Assembly (NCBI RefSeq): GCF_002192455.1
Contig: NZ_CP021744.1
Coordinates: 5,737,501-5,801,500 of the forward strand
DNA length: 64,000 bases
Direction: 5' to 3'
Source of the DNA: Streptomyces albireticuli
GTDB lineage: Bacteria > Actinomycetota > Actinomycetes > Streptomycetales > Streptomycetaceae
Below, piece after piece: positions 7,503 to 15,940 of this stretch; positions within the stretch are counted from its first letter, which is position 1, and the number at the start of each line of letters is the position of its first letter. The position numbers and the translations under genes were made by a program. The notes under the pieces were generated by a model. That model searched no databases. It was not told the DNA's origin and worked only from the letters and a program-made list of their open reading frames with translations.

Positions 7503-10463
7503 ATGCCCGTACTGACACGCGAAGAAGCGCAGACCCGAGCCCTGCTCCTCGACATCCACCGCTACGAGGTCGACCTCGACCTCACCCGCGGCGACGAGCT
7601 CTTCGGCTCCACCACCGTCATCCACTTCACCGCACGCCAGGCGGGCGACACCTTCGTCGAGCTCCGGCCGGCGGCCCTGCACCGCGCCACCCTCGACGGC
7701 CGGCCCCTCGACCCCGCCGCCCTCGACGACAACCGCCTGCCCCTGACCGGCCTCACCCCCGGCACGCACGAACTGCGCGTCGAGGCCGACATGCGCTACT
7801 CCCGCACCGGCGAGGGCATGCACCGCTTCACCGACCCCGCCGACGGCGAGACCTACCTCTACACCCAGGCGTTCCTCGAAGACGTCCAGCGCGTCTTCGC
7901 CGCCTTCGACCAGCCCGACCTCAAGGCCGTCCTCGACGCCACCGTCACCGCGCCCCCGGCCTGGACCGTCCTCGGCAACGCCGTCGCCGAACGCGTCGGC
8001 GACCCCGCCGAAGGCCGTTGGCGGCTCGCCACCACCCAACCCCTCAGCACCTACTTCATCGCCTTCGCCGCGGGCCCCTGGCACTCCGTCCGCACCGAGC
8101 ACGCCGGCCTGCCCTTCGCCCTGCACTGCCGCCGCTCCCTCGCCGCCCACCTCGACGCGGACGCCGAGGAGATCCTCGACATCACCCGCCGCTGCTTCGA
8201 CCGCTACCACGAGATCTTCGACGAGCCGTACCCCTTCGACTCCTACGACCAGGCGTTCGTCCCCGAGTTCAACGCAGGCGCCATGGAGAACCCCGGCCTC
8301 GTCACCTTCCGCGACGAGTTCGTCTTCCACTCCGCCGTCACCGACACCGAACGCCAGACGCGCGGCGTCGTGATCGCCCACGAGATGGCCCACATGTGGT
8401 TCGGCGACCTCGTCACCCTCCGCTGGTGGGACGACATCTGGCTCAACGAGTCCTTCGCCGAGTACATGGGCTACCAGGTCCTCTCCGAGGCCACCCGCTT
8501 CACCGGCACCTGGACCGACTTCGCCGTCGCCCGCAAGGGCTGGGGCTACGACGCCGACCAGCGCCCCTCCACCCACCCCGTCGCCCCCGAACCCGGCGCC
8601 GTCCACGACACCGCCTCCGCGCTCCTCAACTTCGACGGCATCTCCTACGCGAAGGGGGCCTCCGCCCTCCGCCAGCTCGTCGCCTGGCTCGGCGAGAAGG
8701 ACTTCCTCGCCGGCATCAACGACCACTTCACCCGCCACCGCTTCGGCAACGCCACCCTCGCCGACTTCCTCGACTCCCTCGCCCGCGCCTCCACCCGCGA
8801 CGTCCACACCTGGGCCGACACCTGGCTGCGCACGAGCGGCGTCGACACGCTCACCCCGCGCGTCGACGCACGGGACGAGGAACCGGCGCCCACGGCCGCC
8901 ACACGGGAGGCCGCCGCGGGCGGCGCGACGGGCGTCACCGCGACGGGCGCGACCCCGGCGGCCGAGCCCGCGGGCGCCGCGACCACGCGGCCCGCCGGGG
9001 CTGCCGCGACGCCGTTCGCCGAGGACGCCACCGCTTCGGACGCCACCTCGCCGGCGGGCACCACCGCGGCCGGTCCCTCCGTGGGAGCTGAGCCCGCGGG
9101 CGCCGCCGCGGGACCGTTCGCCGCGGGCGTCACCGCTTCGGGTGCCACCCCGCCGGCAGGTGTCACCGAGGCCGTTCCCGCCGCGACCCCGCTTGCCGCG
9201 GGCGCCACCGCTTCGGATCCCACCCCGCCCGCAGACGCGACCCCGGCAGCCGAGCCCGCGGGCGCCGCCGCGACCCCGCTCACCACGCCCCCCGGCCCGC
9301 CCGCCACCACCGACGGCACCTGGCGCCTCGCCCTGCGCCACGACGGCACCCGCCCCCACCACCTGACCCTCGGCCTCTACGACACCGCCCCCGGCGACGA
9401 CCACGCGCTCCTCCTCCGCGACCGCGTCGCCACCGACCTCCCCGCCGGCGGCGGCACCCGCACCCTGGAGCTCCCCGGCCGGCGGCCCGACCTGCTGCTC
9501 CTCAACGACGGCGACCTCACGTACGCCAAGGTCCGGCTCGACGCGGCCTCCTGGGACACCGCCCTGCGCGCCCTCTCCGGCCTCCCGGACGCCCTCGGCC
9601 GCGCCGTCCTCTGGAACGCCGCCCGCGACATGGTCCGCGACGGCGAGCTCGCCCCCGCCGCGTACCTCGACGCCGCCCGCGCCCACCTCCCGTACGAGAC
9701 GGACACCGCGATCACCGGGGGCGTGCTCGCCTTCGCCCGCCACCAGATCGCCGACCGCTACGTCTTCCCGGCCGCGCGGCCCGCCGCCCTCGCCCTCCTC
9801 GCCGACCTCTGCCGCGACGTCCTCGCCCGCACGGAGAGCACGGCCGGGGGCGACAGCCAGGGCATCCGCCTGACCGCCGTCCGCACCCTCGTCGACAGCG
9901 CCACCGACCCCGGCACCCTCCACGCCTGGCTGCGCGAGGGCACCGTCCCCGGCGGGCCCGCCGGGGACGCCGAGCTGCGCTGGCGGATCCTGCACCGCCT
10001 CGCCGTCCTCGGCGCCACCACCCCCGCCGCCCTCGACGCCGAGCTGGCCCGCGACCCCAGCGCCACCGGGCGGGAAGGCGCGGCCCGCTGCCACGCGGCC
10101 CTGCCCGACGCCGCCGCCAAGGAAGCCGCCTGGCAGGCCATGTACGGGCGCGACGACCTCTCGAACTACCTCTTCACCGCCACCGCCCAGGGCTTCTGGC
10201 AGCCCGAGCAGCTCGATCTCGTACGCCCGTACCGCGACCGCTACCACCCCGCCGCCGTCGCCCTCGCCACCCGCCGCGGCCCCGCCCTCGCCTCGCTCGC
10301 CGGCGGCCACGGCTTCCCGTACGTCCTCGTCGAGGAGCGCACCCGCGAACTGGGCGAGGAGTGCCTCCGCACGGACGGCCCCACACCGGCCCTCCGCCGC
10401 AAGCTCGCCGACCAGCTGGACGACCTCGACCGCGCCCTGCGGATCAGGGCGGCCCAGGGGTAG
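7503..10463 (+). CDS. pepN: Aminopeptidase N (M1 zinc metallopeptidase) with a large low-complexity insertion
   Basis: A 986-residue cytosolic M1 aminopeptidase that removes N-terminal residues from peptides. The exopeptidase motif GAMEN is at 259-263 and the zinc site HEMAH at 293-297 with Glu316 in NESFAEY, exactly the HExxH-x18-E spacing. The M1 catalytic domain ends near residue 453 and the helical C-terminal (ERAP1-like) domain starts near 605. Between them lie about 150 residues of Ala/Pro/Thr/Gly repeats that are not part of the family; Streptomyces relatives are usually near 850 residues. The start is ATG 7503 (MPVLTREEAQ), which fits family N-termini. A perfect stem-loop terminator follows. 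Confidence 0.95.
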   Translation: MPVLTREEAQTRALLLDIHRYEVDLDLTRGDELFGSTTVIHFTARQAGDTFVELRPAALHRATLDGRPLDPAALDDNRLPLTGLTPGTHELRVEADMRYSRTGEGMHRFTDPADGETYLYTQAFLEDVQRVFAAFDQPDLKAVLDATVTAPPAWTVLGNAVAERVGDPAEGRWRLATTQPLSTYFIAFAAGPWHSVRTEHAGLPFALHCRRSLAAHLDADAEEILDITRRCFDRYHEIFDEPYPFDSYDQAFVPEFNAGAMENPGLVTFRDEFVFHSAVTDTERQTRGVVIAHEMAHMWFGDLVTLRWWDDIWLNESFAEYMGYQVLSEATRFTGTWTDFAVARKGWGYDADQRPSTHPVAPEPGAVHDTASALLNFDGISYAKGASALRQLVAWLGEKDFLAGINDHFTRHRFGNATLADFLDSLARASTRDVHTWADTWLRTSGVDTLTPRVDARDEEPAPTAATREAAAGGATGVTATGATPAAEPAGAATTRPAGAAATPFAEDATASDATSPAGTTAAGPSVGAEPAGAAAGPFAAGVTASGATPPAGVTEAVPAATPLAAGATASDPTPPADATPAAEPAGAAATPLTTPPGPPATTDGTWRLALRHDGTRPHHLTLGLYDTAPGDDHALLLRDRVATDLPAGGGTRTLELPGRRPDLLLLNDGDLTYAKVRLDAASWDTALRALSGLPDALGRAVLWNAARDMVRDGELAPAAYLDAARAHLPYETDTAITGGVLAFARHQIADRYVFPAARPAALALLADLCRDVLARTESTAGGDSQGIRLTAVRTLVDSATDPGTLHAWLREGTVPGGPAGDAELRWRILHRLAVLGATTPAALDAELARDPSATGREGAARCHAALPDAAAKEAAWQAMYGRDDLSNYLFTATAQGFWQPEQLDLVRPYRDRYHPAAVALATRRGPALASLAGGHGFPYVLVEERTRELGEECLRTDGPTPALRRKLADQLDDLDRALRIRAAQG
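8955..9290 (+). repeat. Degenerate coding repeats inside pepN
   Basis: The insertion encodes three AEPAGAA blocks and three blocks of the form PFAxxxTASxATxPAG. Related DNA copies begin near 8958, 9088 and 9247, and near 9029, 9132 and 9207, so copy spacing is irregular (75-160 bases). The reading frame is kept throughout. Confidence 0.75.
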
Positions 10464-10553
10464 CCGGGGCGCACCGGGGGGACCGGGGCCTGCCCCCGGT
10501 CGCGGGCAGGAGACCGAGCCGCCCCACAGATGGCCCCACCCCCGCACACGAAA

Positions 10554-10596
10554 CGGCGAGGCCCCCGGAACCTTCAAGGTTCCGGGGGCCTCGCCG
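10554..10596. terminator. Bidirectional intrinsic terminator, 21-bp perfect stem
   Basis: CGGCGAGGCCCCCGGAACCTT is followed by one base and then its exact reverse complement. It sits between the converging pepN (+) and the ATP-synthase-b-like gene (-) and should serve both. Confidence 0.9.
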
Positions 10597-10618
10597 CACG
10601 AACGAACAGCCGCAGGCG

Positions 10619-11173
10619 TCAGGCCCGCTTCTCACCCGTCACATCGGACGGCTCCGCCGTCTTCAGCTCCTCCAGGAAACGGTCGACCACGCCGTTGTCC
10701 CGCGCGAAGTCCGCGACCGGCTCACCCACGACACGGCCGGCCAGCTCCGTGGCCAGCACGCCGACCTGCTCGCGCAGCTCGGCCTCCGCCACCGCGCGCT
10801 CCGCGTCGATCACGGCGTGACCCGCGGCGATGATCTCCTCGCGCTGGCGCTGACCCTCGGCGCGCAGCTCGGCGATGATCGCCGTGCCCTGCTCGACCGA
10901 CTCCTGGCGCAGGCGCGCGGCCTCGTGGCGGGCCTCCGCCAGCAGCTCCTGGTACTCGGCGTGGACACGGGCCGCCTCGGCACGCGTCGCCTCCGCCTCG
11001 TCGAAACGCCCCTCGGTGGCCTTCTCGCGCTCGACGAGGACCTTGTTGATCCGGGGCAGCAGGACCTTCGCCATCACGGCGAAGAGCAGGAAGAAGAGGA
11101 CGGCGGCGAGGACGAGCGGCGCCGGCTCGGGCTTGAGCGGCCCTACGTCGAGAGCGAGAAAGTTCATGGCCAT
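10619..11173 (-). CDS. Orphan F0 ATP-synthase subunit b-like protein
   Basis: A 184-residue protein with the build of F0 subunit b: one N-terminal membrane helix (about residues 19-38, APLVLAAVLFFLLFAVMAK), then KVLLPRINKVL and a long charged coiled coil rich in Glu/Ala/Arg (ARHEAARLRQESVEQGTAII, then RAEGQRQREEIIAAGHAVID). These blocks are very close to Streptomyces AtpF. No other atp gene is nearby, and the normal copy resides in the atp operon elsewhere, so this is a paralogue. It may replace or mix with AtpF in the stator stalk, or act apart from the enzyme. ATG 11173 and ATG 11167 are both possible starts; neither has a strong ribosome binding site. Confidence 0.85.
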   Translation of the reverse strand: MAMNFLALDVGPLKPEPAPLVLAAVLFFLLFAVMAKVLLPRINKVLVEREKATEGRFDEAEATRAEAARVHAEYQELLAEARHEAARLRQESVEQGTAIIAELRAEGQRQREEIIAAGHAVIDAERAVAEAELREQVGVLATELAGRVVGEPVADFARDNGVVDRFLEELKTAEPSDVTGEKRA

Positions 11174-11401
11174 GGGTGCAGATTAGTCGACGCGGCGCGC
11201 TGAGTCGCCCCGCACCCCTTTAGCAGACCCGGAGCACCGCCGCCGCAGGGCGGTCCCCCCATCGAGGGAAACCCTCGCCGACCCAGGTCACCGAACGTAC
11301 GGCGTCGGTAACTTGGTGCAATTAGCGCTCACCAGAGCCCACGTGGACCGTGCCGCATCCGCCCAGCGCACCTCGCGAGTCAACCCAAAAGGGGCATCCC
11401 C

Positions 11402-11677
11402 ATGCCTACGCCCGACACCGCCGCCCCCACCGGCGGTGCCCCCGGTGCCACCTCCACCCGCCGCCACCGCTCCCCGCCCGCCCCGGAAGGCGCCACCGCC
11501 CGCGTACGGGCCTCCACCGCCCCCGCCCGGCCCCACGGCCCCCGGACCGGCCCCGGCCCCCTCAGAGCCCCGGGCGCGCCCGCACGAGCTCCCTCCGGCG
11601 CCCGGCCCCTCCGCACCGGCACCCCGGCCGGCCCCACCACGACCACCCCCCACAAGAAAGGCCAAACACCCCGATGA
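11402..11677 (+). CDS. Hypothetical Pro/Thr/Arg-rich small ORF coupled to the N-hydroxylase
   Basis: A 91-residue open frame with a good ribosome binding site (AAAAGGGG at about 11388-11395). Its TGA overlaps the downstream ATG in an ATGA. Third-position GC is very high, as in real Streptomyces genes. The product is low complexity (Pro, Thr, Ala, Gly, Arg), with no predicted fold, signal or membrane segment. It could be a leader that couples translation to the hydroxylase. It could also be an artefact of GC-rich sequence. I do not recognise it. Confidence 0.35.
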   Translation: MPTPDTAAPTGGAPGATSTRRHRSPPAPEGATARVRASTAPARPHGPRTGPGPLRAPGAPARAPSGARPLRTGTPAGPTTTTPHKKGQTPR

Positions 11678-13191
11678 GCGCCCCGAAACCACCGAACAAC
11701 ACCACCGGCACCCCCGAAACCCCGCCCAACGGCTCCACCTCCGGCACCGGCACCCACCCCGACACCACCCCCGCGAACGGCCCCCGCACCACCCCCGACC
11801 AGCCCCTCGACCTCGCCGGCATCGGCATCGGCCCCTTCAACCTCTCCCTCGCCGCCCTCGCCCACGGCATCCCCGGCCTCCGCACCGCCTTCTACGACCA
11901 GACCCCCACCTTCCGCTGGCACCCCGGCCTCCTCATCGACGGCACCAGCCTCCAGGTCCCCTACCTCGCCGACCTCGTCACCCTCGCCGACCCCACCAGC
12001 CCCTGGAGCTTCCTCAACTACCTCAAGACCCGGGAACGCCTCTACCCCTTCTACTTCGCCGAGCGCTCCCACATCCAGCGCGCCGAATACGACGCCTACT
12101 GCCGCTGGGTCAGCCAATCCCTCCCCGACCTCCACTTCGGCCACCAGATCGACGCCCTCCGCTGGAACCCCGAACGCAACCTCTTCGAGATCGACTACAC
12201 CCAGCTCGACGCCGACGGCGAAGCCGAAGCCCTCGGCCGCGCCTACGCCCGCAACCTCGTCCTCGGCGTCGGCACCACCCCCCACATCCCCGAACCCCTC
12301 CGCCCCCTCGCCGAAGCCCCCACCGTCCCCGTCATCCACTCCGCCGACTACCTCGACCACCGCGAGCGCATCCTCGCCGCCGACCACATCACCGTCATCG
12401 GATCCGGCCAGTCCGGCGCCGAGGTCTTCCTCGACCTCCTCCGCAACCGCCCCGCCGGCCGCGAGAAACTCCACTGGCTGGCCCGCACCCCCGCCTTCGC
12501 CCCCATGGAATACAGCAAGCTCGGCCTCGAACAGTTCACCCCCGACTACACCCGCTACTTCCACGCCCTCCCCGAATCCGTCCGCAACCAGCTCCTGCCC
12601 CAGCAGTGGCAACTCCACCGCGGCATCGCCGCCGGCACCCTCTCCGACATCCACGAAGAGCTCTACCGCCGCAGCCTCCACGGCGGCTGGCCCGACACCG
12701 TCCTCACCCCCGGCGTCTTCGTCCGCACCGCCGGCCGCGTCGGCACCACCCGCGTCGAACTCCACCTCGAACACGCCCAGCAAGGCGCCCGCTCCCGCAT
12801 CACCACCGACGCCGTCGTCCTCGCCACCGGCTACCGCGAACGCCGCACCGAGACCCTCCTCGCCGCCCTCGACCCCTACATCCGCCGCGACCACAGCGAC
12901 CGCCCCCGGATCGACGAACACCACCGCCTCGTCCTCGACCCCCTCGTCACCGGCGCCGTCCACGTCCAGAACGCCGAACAGCACACCCACGGCGTCGGCA
13001 CCCCCGACCTCGGCCTCGCCGCCTGGCGCAGCGCCGTCATCCTCAACGCCCTCATGAAGAAGACGGTCTACCCCCTCCCGGAGCGGACCGCCTTCACCAC
13101 CTTCGGACTGGAACCGCGACCACAGCCACGACCCCAGCGCACCTCATCAGAAGACCGGCGCACCATCCCGCGTCAGCTTCCAGTCCACTGA
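11674..13191 (+). CDS. SidA/IucD/DesB-family lysine/ornithine/diamine N-monooxygenase
   Basis: A 505-residue flavin-dependent N-hydroxylase of the siderophore type; these enzymes hydroxylate the side-chain amine of lysine, ornithine or cadaverine. The FAD motif is LAGIGIGPFNLSLAAL (about residues 48-63), followed by FRWHPGLLIDG and LADPTSPWSFLNYL. The NADPH motif is VIGSGQSGAEVFLDLL, and the late ATGY motif is present. Sequence blocks look closest to DesB and IucD. No decarboxylase, acyltransferase or synthetase is adjacent, so it is an orphan. The N-terminal 45 residues are disordered Thr/Pro-rich sequence. The last 15 codons overlap the converging nucleotidase gene. No convincing iron box was found upstream. 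Confidence 0.9.
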   Translation: MSAPKPPNNTTGTPETPPNGSTSGTGTHPDTTPANGPRTTPDQPLDLAGIGIGPFNLSLAALAHGIPGLRTAFYDQTPTFRWHPGLLIDGTSLQVPYLADLVTLADPTSPWSFLNYLKTRERLYPFYFAERSHIQRAEYDAYCRWVSQSLPDLHFGHQIDALRWNPERNLFEIDYTQLDADGEAEALGRAYARNLVLGVGTTPHIPEPLRPLAEAPTVPVIHSADYLDHRERILAADHITVIGSGQSGAEVFLDLLRNRPAGREKLHWLARTPAFAPMEYSKLGLEQFTPDYTRYFHALPESVRNQLLPQQWQLHRGIAAGTLSDIHEELYRRSLHGGWPDTVLTPGVFVRTAGRVGTTRVELHLEHAQQGARSRITTDAVVLATGYRERRTETLLAALDPYIRRDHSDRPRIDEHHRLVLDPLVTGAVHVQNAEQHTHGVGTPDLGLAAWRSAVILNALMKKTVYPLPERTAFTTFGLEPRPQPRPQRTSSEDRRTIPRQLPVH

Positions 13192-14952
13192 CCCGAACCG
13201 GCCCACATCGATCGACCCCTGGGCCTTCACCCACGAGATGATCGTGTTACGGATCTCCTCCGAATTCGCCCACACCTGCTTCGCCCGCGCGATGTGCGGG
13301 AAATTCCCCCCACCACTCGCCCGGTAATTGTTCACCGCCAGCACGAACTGCGCCGCGTCATCCAGCGGCCTCCCGTCGAACGACAACTTCGTCACCCGCG
13401 CCCCCGGCGCCTTCGCGATGTCGATCTCGTAGGAGAGGCCGCTGACCGCGTCATAGTTGTAATCCGGAATGCCCTCCGCGTTCGTCAGCTTCGCCGGATC
13501 CACCGCACCACCCGCCGGCGTCCGCACGTAATACCGCGCCGAGAACTCCAGATACTCCCGCAGCTGCGCACCCGTCAGCACCCGCGCCTCCAGCGTGTTC
13601 TCGAACGGATACAGCCCCGCCACCTCACGGATCGTCACCCTGCCCGCCGGCACCGCCGCCGTACGCGAGAAGCACGACGCCTGCGACAGCACCGGCAACG
13701 ACGCGTACGCCGTCCCCGCCAGCGCCCCCCGCACCGTCTCCGCCTGCACATGATTGATGAAATCGATGATCGGCGTGTCCTTGAACGGAGCCTCCGCCGC
13801 ACCCATCGCCGCCGTCGACGTACCGATCACCTGATTCACATACGCCACGACCTTCTCGTGCTCATCGCGCAGCAACCCGGTGATCTTCTTGTCCTCCGGC
13901 ACCGTATTGGAATTCAGCACCTTCGCCGACACCGACTCCACCCGCCAGCAACCCCGCTCCCACACCAGACCGAAGTCGAACAACGTCAGCCGCTGCCCCC
14001 ACTTCAACGGCTCCGAAAGCACGACCTCCTTGCCCGTCTTCTTGTTCACCACCCGGTACTCGGGAATCTCCGTGTGCGCGTGACCCACCAGAATCGCGTC
14101 GATACCCGGCACCTGCTCCGCCACCAGCGCCGCCGCGTTCTCCACATGCGGCAACTGGTCACCGTACGAGGACGTACCGCTCGAACCCGAATGCGCAGAC
14201 ACGATCACCACATCCGCGCCCATCGACCGAAGCCGCGGCACCCACTTCGCCGCCTGCTCCTCCAACCCCGGGAACGTCATCTTCCCCTGGACATTCGCCT
14301 TGTCCCAGATCGCGATCCCCGGGTTGGTCAACCCCAGCACCGCCACCTTCACATCACGGCCGAACGGCGTCCGCACCCGCTTCATCACATACGGCGCGAA
14401 CGCCGGCCGCAACGTCTTCGCATCCAGCGCGTTCGCCCCCAGCAGCGGAAAATCACACTGCTCCTCGAACTTCCGCAGCACCGGTATGCCGTAATTGAAC
14501 TCGTGGTTCCCCAGCGCCGCCGCGTCATAACCGATCGCGTTCATCGCCTGCGCCATCGGATGCACCGGACCGTGCTTCCGCGTGATCGGATCCACCTTGG
14601 CGTAGTAGTACGACAACTGCGTACCCTGAATCGTGTCGCCCGCGTCGATGAGCAGCGTATTCCGCCGCCCCTTCGCCTCCCGCACCTCATTCACCAGCGT
14701 CGATATCTTCGCCAGACCCACATCGTTGTGCGCCTTGTCGTCGAACTCCGCATCCGTGAAGTAGTCCCAGTTGAAGACGTTCCCGTGCAGATCCGTCGTC
14801 CCCATCACCGTGAACGCGTAACGCCGCTTCCCACGGTCCGACCCGAGCGCCGCGGCCGGACCGGCCCCCACCACCCCCACCGAGCCCACGAGCGCGACCC
14901 CCGCACCCGTCGCGGCGGTACGCCCCAGAAAGTTTCTCCGGTTCAGCGGCAC
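13147..14952 (-). CDS. Secreted 5'-nucleotidase / 2',3'-cyclic phosphodiesterase-type metallophosphatase
   Basis: A 601-residue exported enzyme that hydrolyses nucleotides outside the cell. The GTG start at 14952 has an excellent GGGGAG ribosome binding site. A twin-arginine signal (NRRNFLGRTAATGAG, residues 4-18) is followed by the calcineurin-like metal site: Asp54 and His56 in TTDLHGN, then DAGDTIQGT, ALGNHEFNYG and VGHAHTEIP. A 5'-nucleotidase C-terminal substrate domain fills the last 230 residues (for example NNYRASGGGNFPHI). Likely role: phosphate and nucleoside recovery. The 3' end overlaps the converging monooxygenase gene by 45 bases. Confidence 0.94.
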   Translation of the reverse strand: MPLNRRNFLGRTAATGAGVALVGSVGVVGAGPAAALGSDRGKRRYAFTVMGTTDLHGNVFNWDYFTDAEFDDKAHNDVGLAKISTLVNEVREAKGRRNTLLIDAGDTIQGTQLSYYYAKVDPITRKHGPVHPMAQAMNAIGYDAAALGNHEFNYGIPVLRKFEEQCDFPLLGANALDAKTLRPAFAPYVMKRVRTPFGRDVKVAVLGLTNPGIAIWDKANVQGKMTFPGLEEQAAKWVPRLRSMGADVVIVSAHSGSSGTSSYGDQLPHVENAAALVAEQVPGIDAILVGHAHTEIPEYRVVNKKTGKEVVLSEPLKWGQRLTLFDFGLVWERGCWRVESVSAKVLNSNTVPEDKKITGLLRDEHEKVVAYVNQVIGTSTAAMGAAEAPFKDTPIIDFINHVQAETVRGALAGTAYASLPVLSQASCFSRTAAVPAGRVTIREVAGLYPFENTLEARVLTGAQLREYLEFSARYYVRTPAGGAVDPAKLTNAEGIPDYNYDAVSGLSYEIDIAKAPGARVTKLSFDGRPLDDAAQFVLAVNNYRASGGGNFPHIARAKQVWANSEEIRNTIISWVKAQGSIDVGRFGSVDWKLTRDGAPVF

Positions 14953-15080
14953 TTCATCTCCCCATTCCAGTGACTGACAACGCGCGTAGATTCTGACCGC
15001 GGCACCCCCGCCCACAACACCCCCGCAAGGTTGCGATCCGGTGACTCCCGGGCGACCGGCCCGGCTGCCACCATGACCCC

Positions 15081-15818
15081 ATGACCACACCCGAGCCCAC
15101 ACACCCGCCCACACCCCAGCACGCCCCCCAGCCCCTGCCCTACGGCACCCCCGAACACCCCCGCATCGCCGTACGCGGCGAGGCCCGCCTGGAGGTCGAC
15201 CCCGAGATCGCCCACCTCGGCATCACCGTCACCGCCCGCAACACCGACCGCGACACCACCCTCACCGACCTCACCCGCCGCAACAACCAGGTCCTCGACC
15301 TCCTCAAGACCACCACCGGCGACGCCGTCGAACGCATCGAGACCGGCACCTTCACCCTCACCCCCCAGCTCTCCGAGAAGAGCCGCGGCGAACGCGTCCG
15401 CGCCTACCACGGCACCGTCCACCACACCGCCACCCTCAGCGACTTCACCACCCTCGGCGAACTCACCACCCGCCTCGCCGCCCTCGACCTCACCCGCGTC
15501 GACGGCCCCTGGTGGGCCCTGCGCCCCGACTCACCCGCCCACCGCGAAGCCCGCCGGCAGGCCGTACAGGACGCCGTGCGGCGCGCCCGCGAATACGCCG
15601 ACGCCCTCGGCGCCCGGCTGGTCGCCCTCCTGGAGCTCGCCGACGAAGGCGCGGAGAACGCCTCCTTCGGCGGTATGCCCCCGGTCGTGGGAATGTCCCG
15701 CGCGGCCGGCTTCGGCGGAGCCCCGGAAGCCGCCCCCGCACTCGATCTCGAACCCCAGCGCCAGACCGTCTACGCACAGGTCAACGCCCGGTTGACGATG
15801 ACCCCGCCGGCCCTCTGA
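15081..15818 (+). CDS. SIMPL (DUF541) domain protein
   Basis: A 245-residue protein of the SIMPL/DUF541 family. The characteristic pattern is visible: a beta strand with VRGEARLEVDPEIAHLGITV, a helix with NNQVLDLLK, and a later RRQAVQDAVRRAREYADALG helix before the C-terminal strand. Members form ring-like assemblies, often in the cell envelope, and their roles are poorly understood. No signal peptide is evident here, so it may be cytoplasmic. It is divergent from the nucleotidase gene, with 128 bases between the two starts, and precedes pyk. Confidence 0.85.
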   Translation: MTTPEPTHPPTPQHAPQPLPYGTPEHPRIAVRGEARLEVDPEIAHLGITVTARNTDRDTTLTDLTRRNNQVLDLLKTTTGDAVERIETGTFTLTPQLSEKSRGERVRAYHGTVHHTATLSDFTTLGELTTRLAALDLTRVDGPWWALRPDSPAHREARRQAVQDAVRRAREYADALGARLVALLELADEGAENASFGGMPPVVGMSRAAGFGGAPEAAPALDLEPQRQTVYAQVNARLTMTPPAL

Positions 15819-15940
15819 AAGCGCTCATCGGAGCACCCCCGCGCACGTTTCAGTAGATGTCAACAAGCTTTTACCAAACGGACGTTGGGCAGTTGGCGGC
15901 GGCCAATTCTCTACCCGCCGGTAGGTCATAAGGTCGTGCC

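Noticed and set aside
11318..11337. Possible iron (DmdR/IdeR) box before the N-hydroxylase (TTAGCGCTCACC)
   Set aside because: Only about half of the 19-base consensus matches, and the two half-sites are out of register by one base.
14972..14980. TTGTCAGTC on the minus strand before the 5'-nucleotidase
   Set aside because: No -10 at the right spacing; the following bases are the ribosome binding site.
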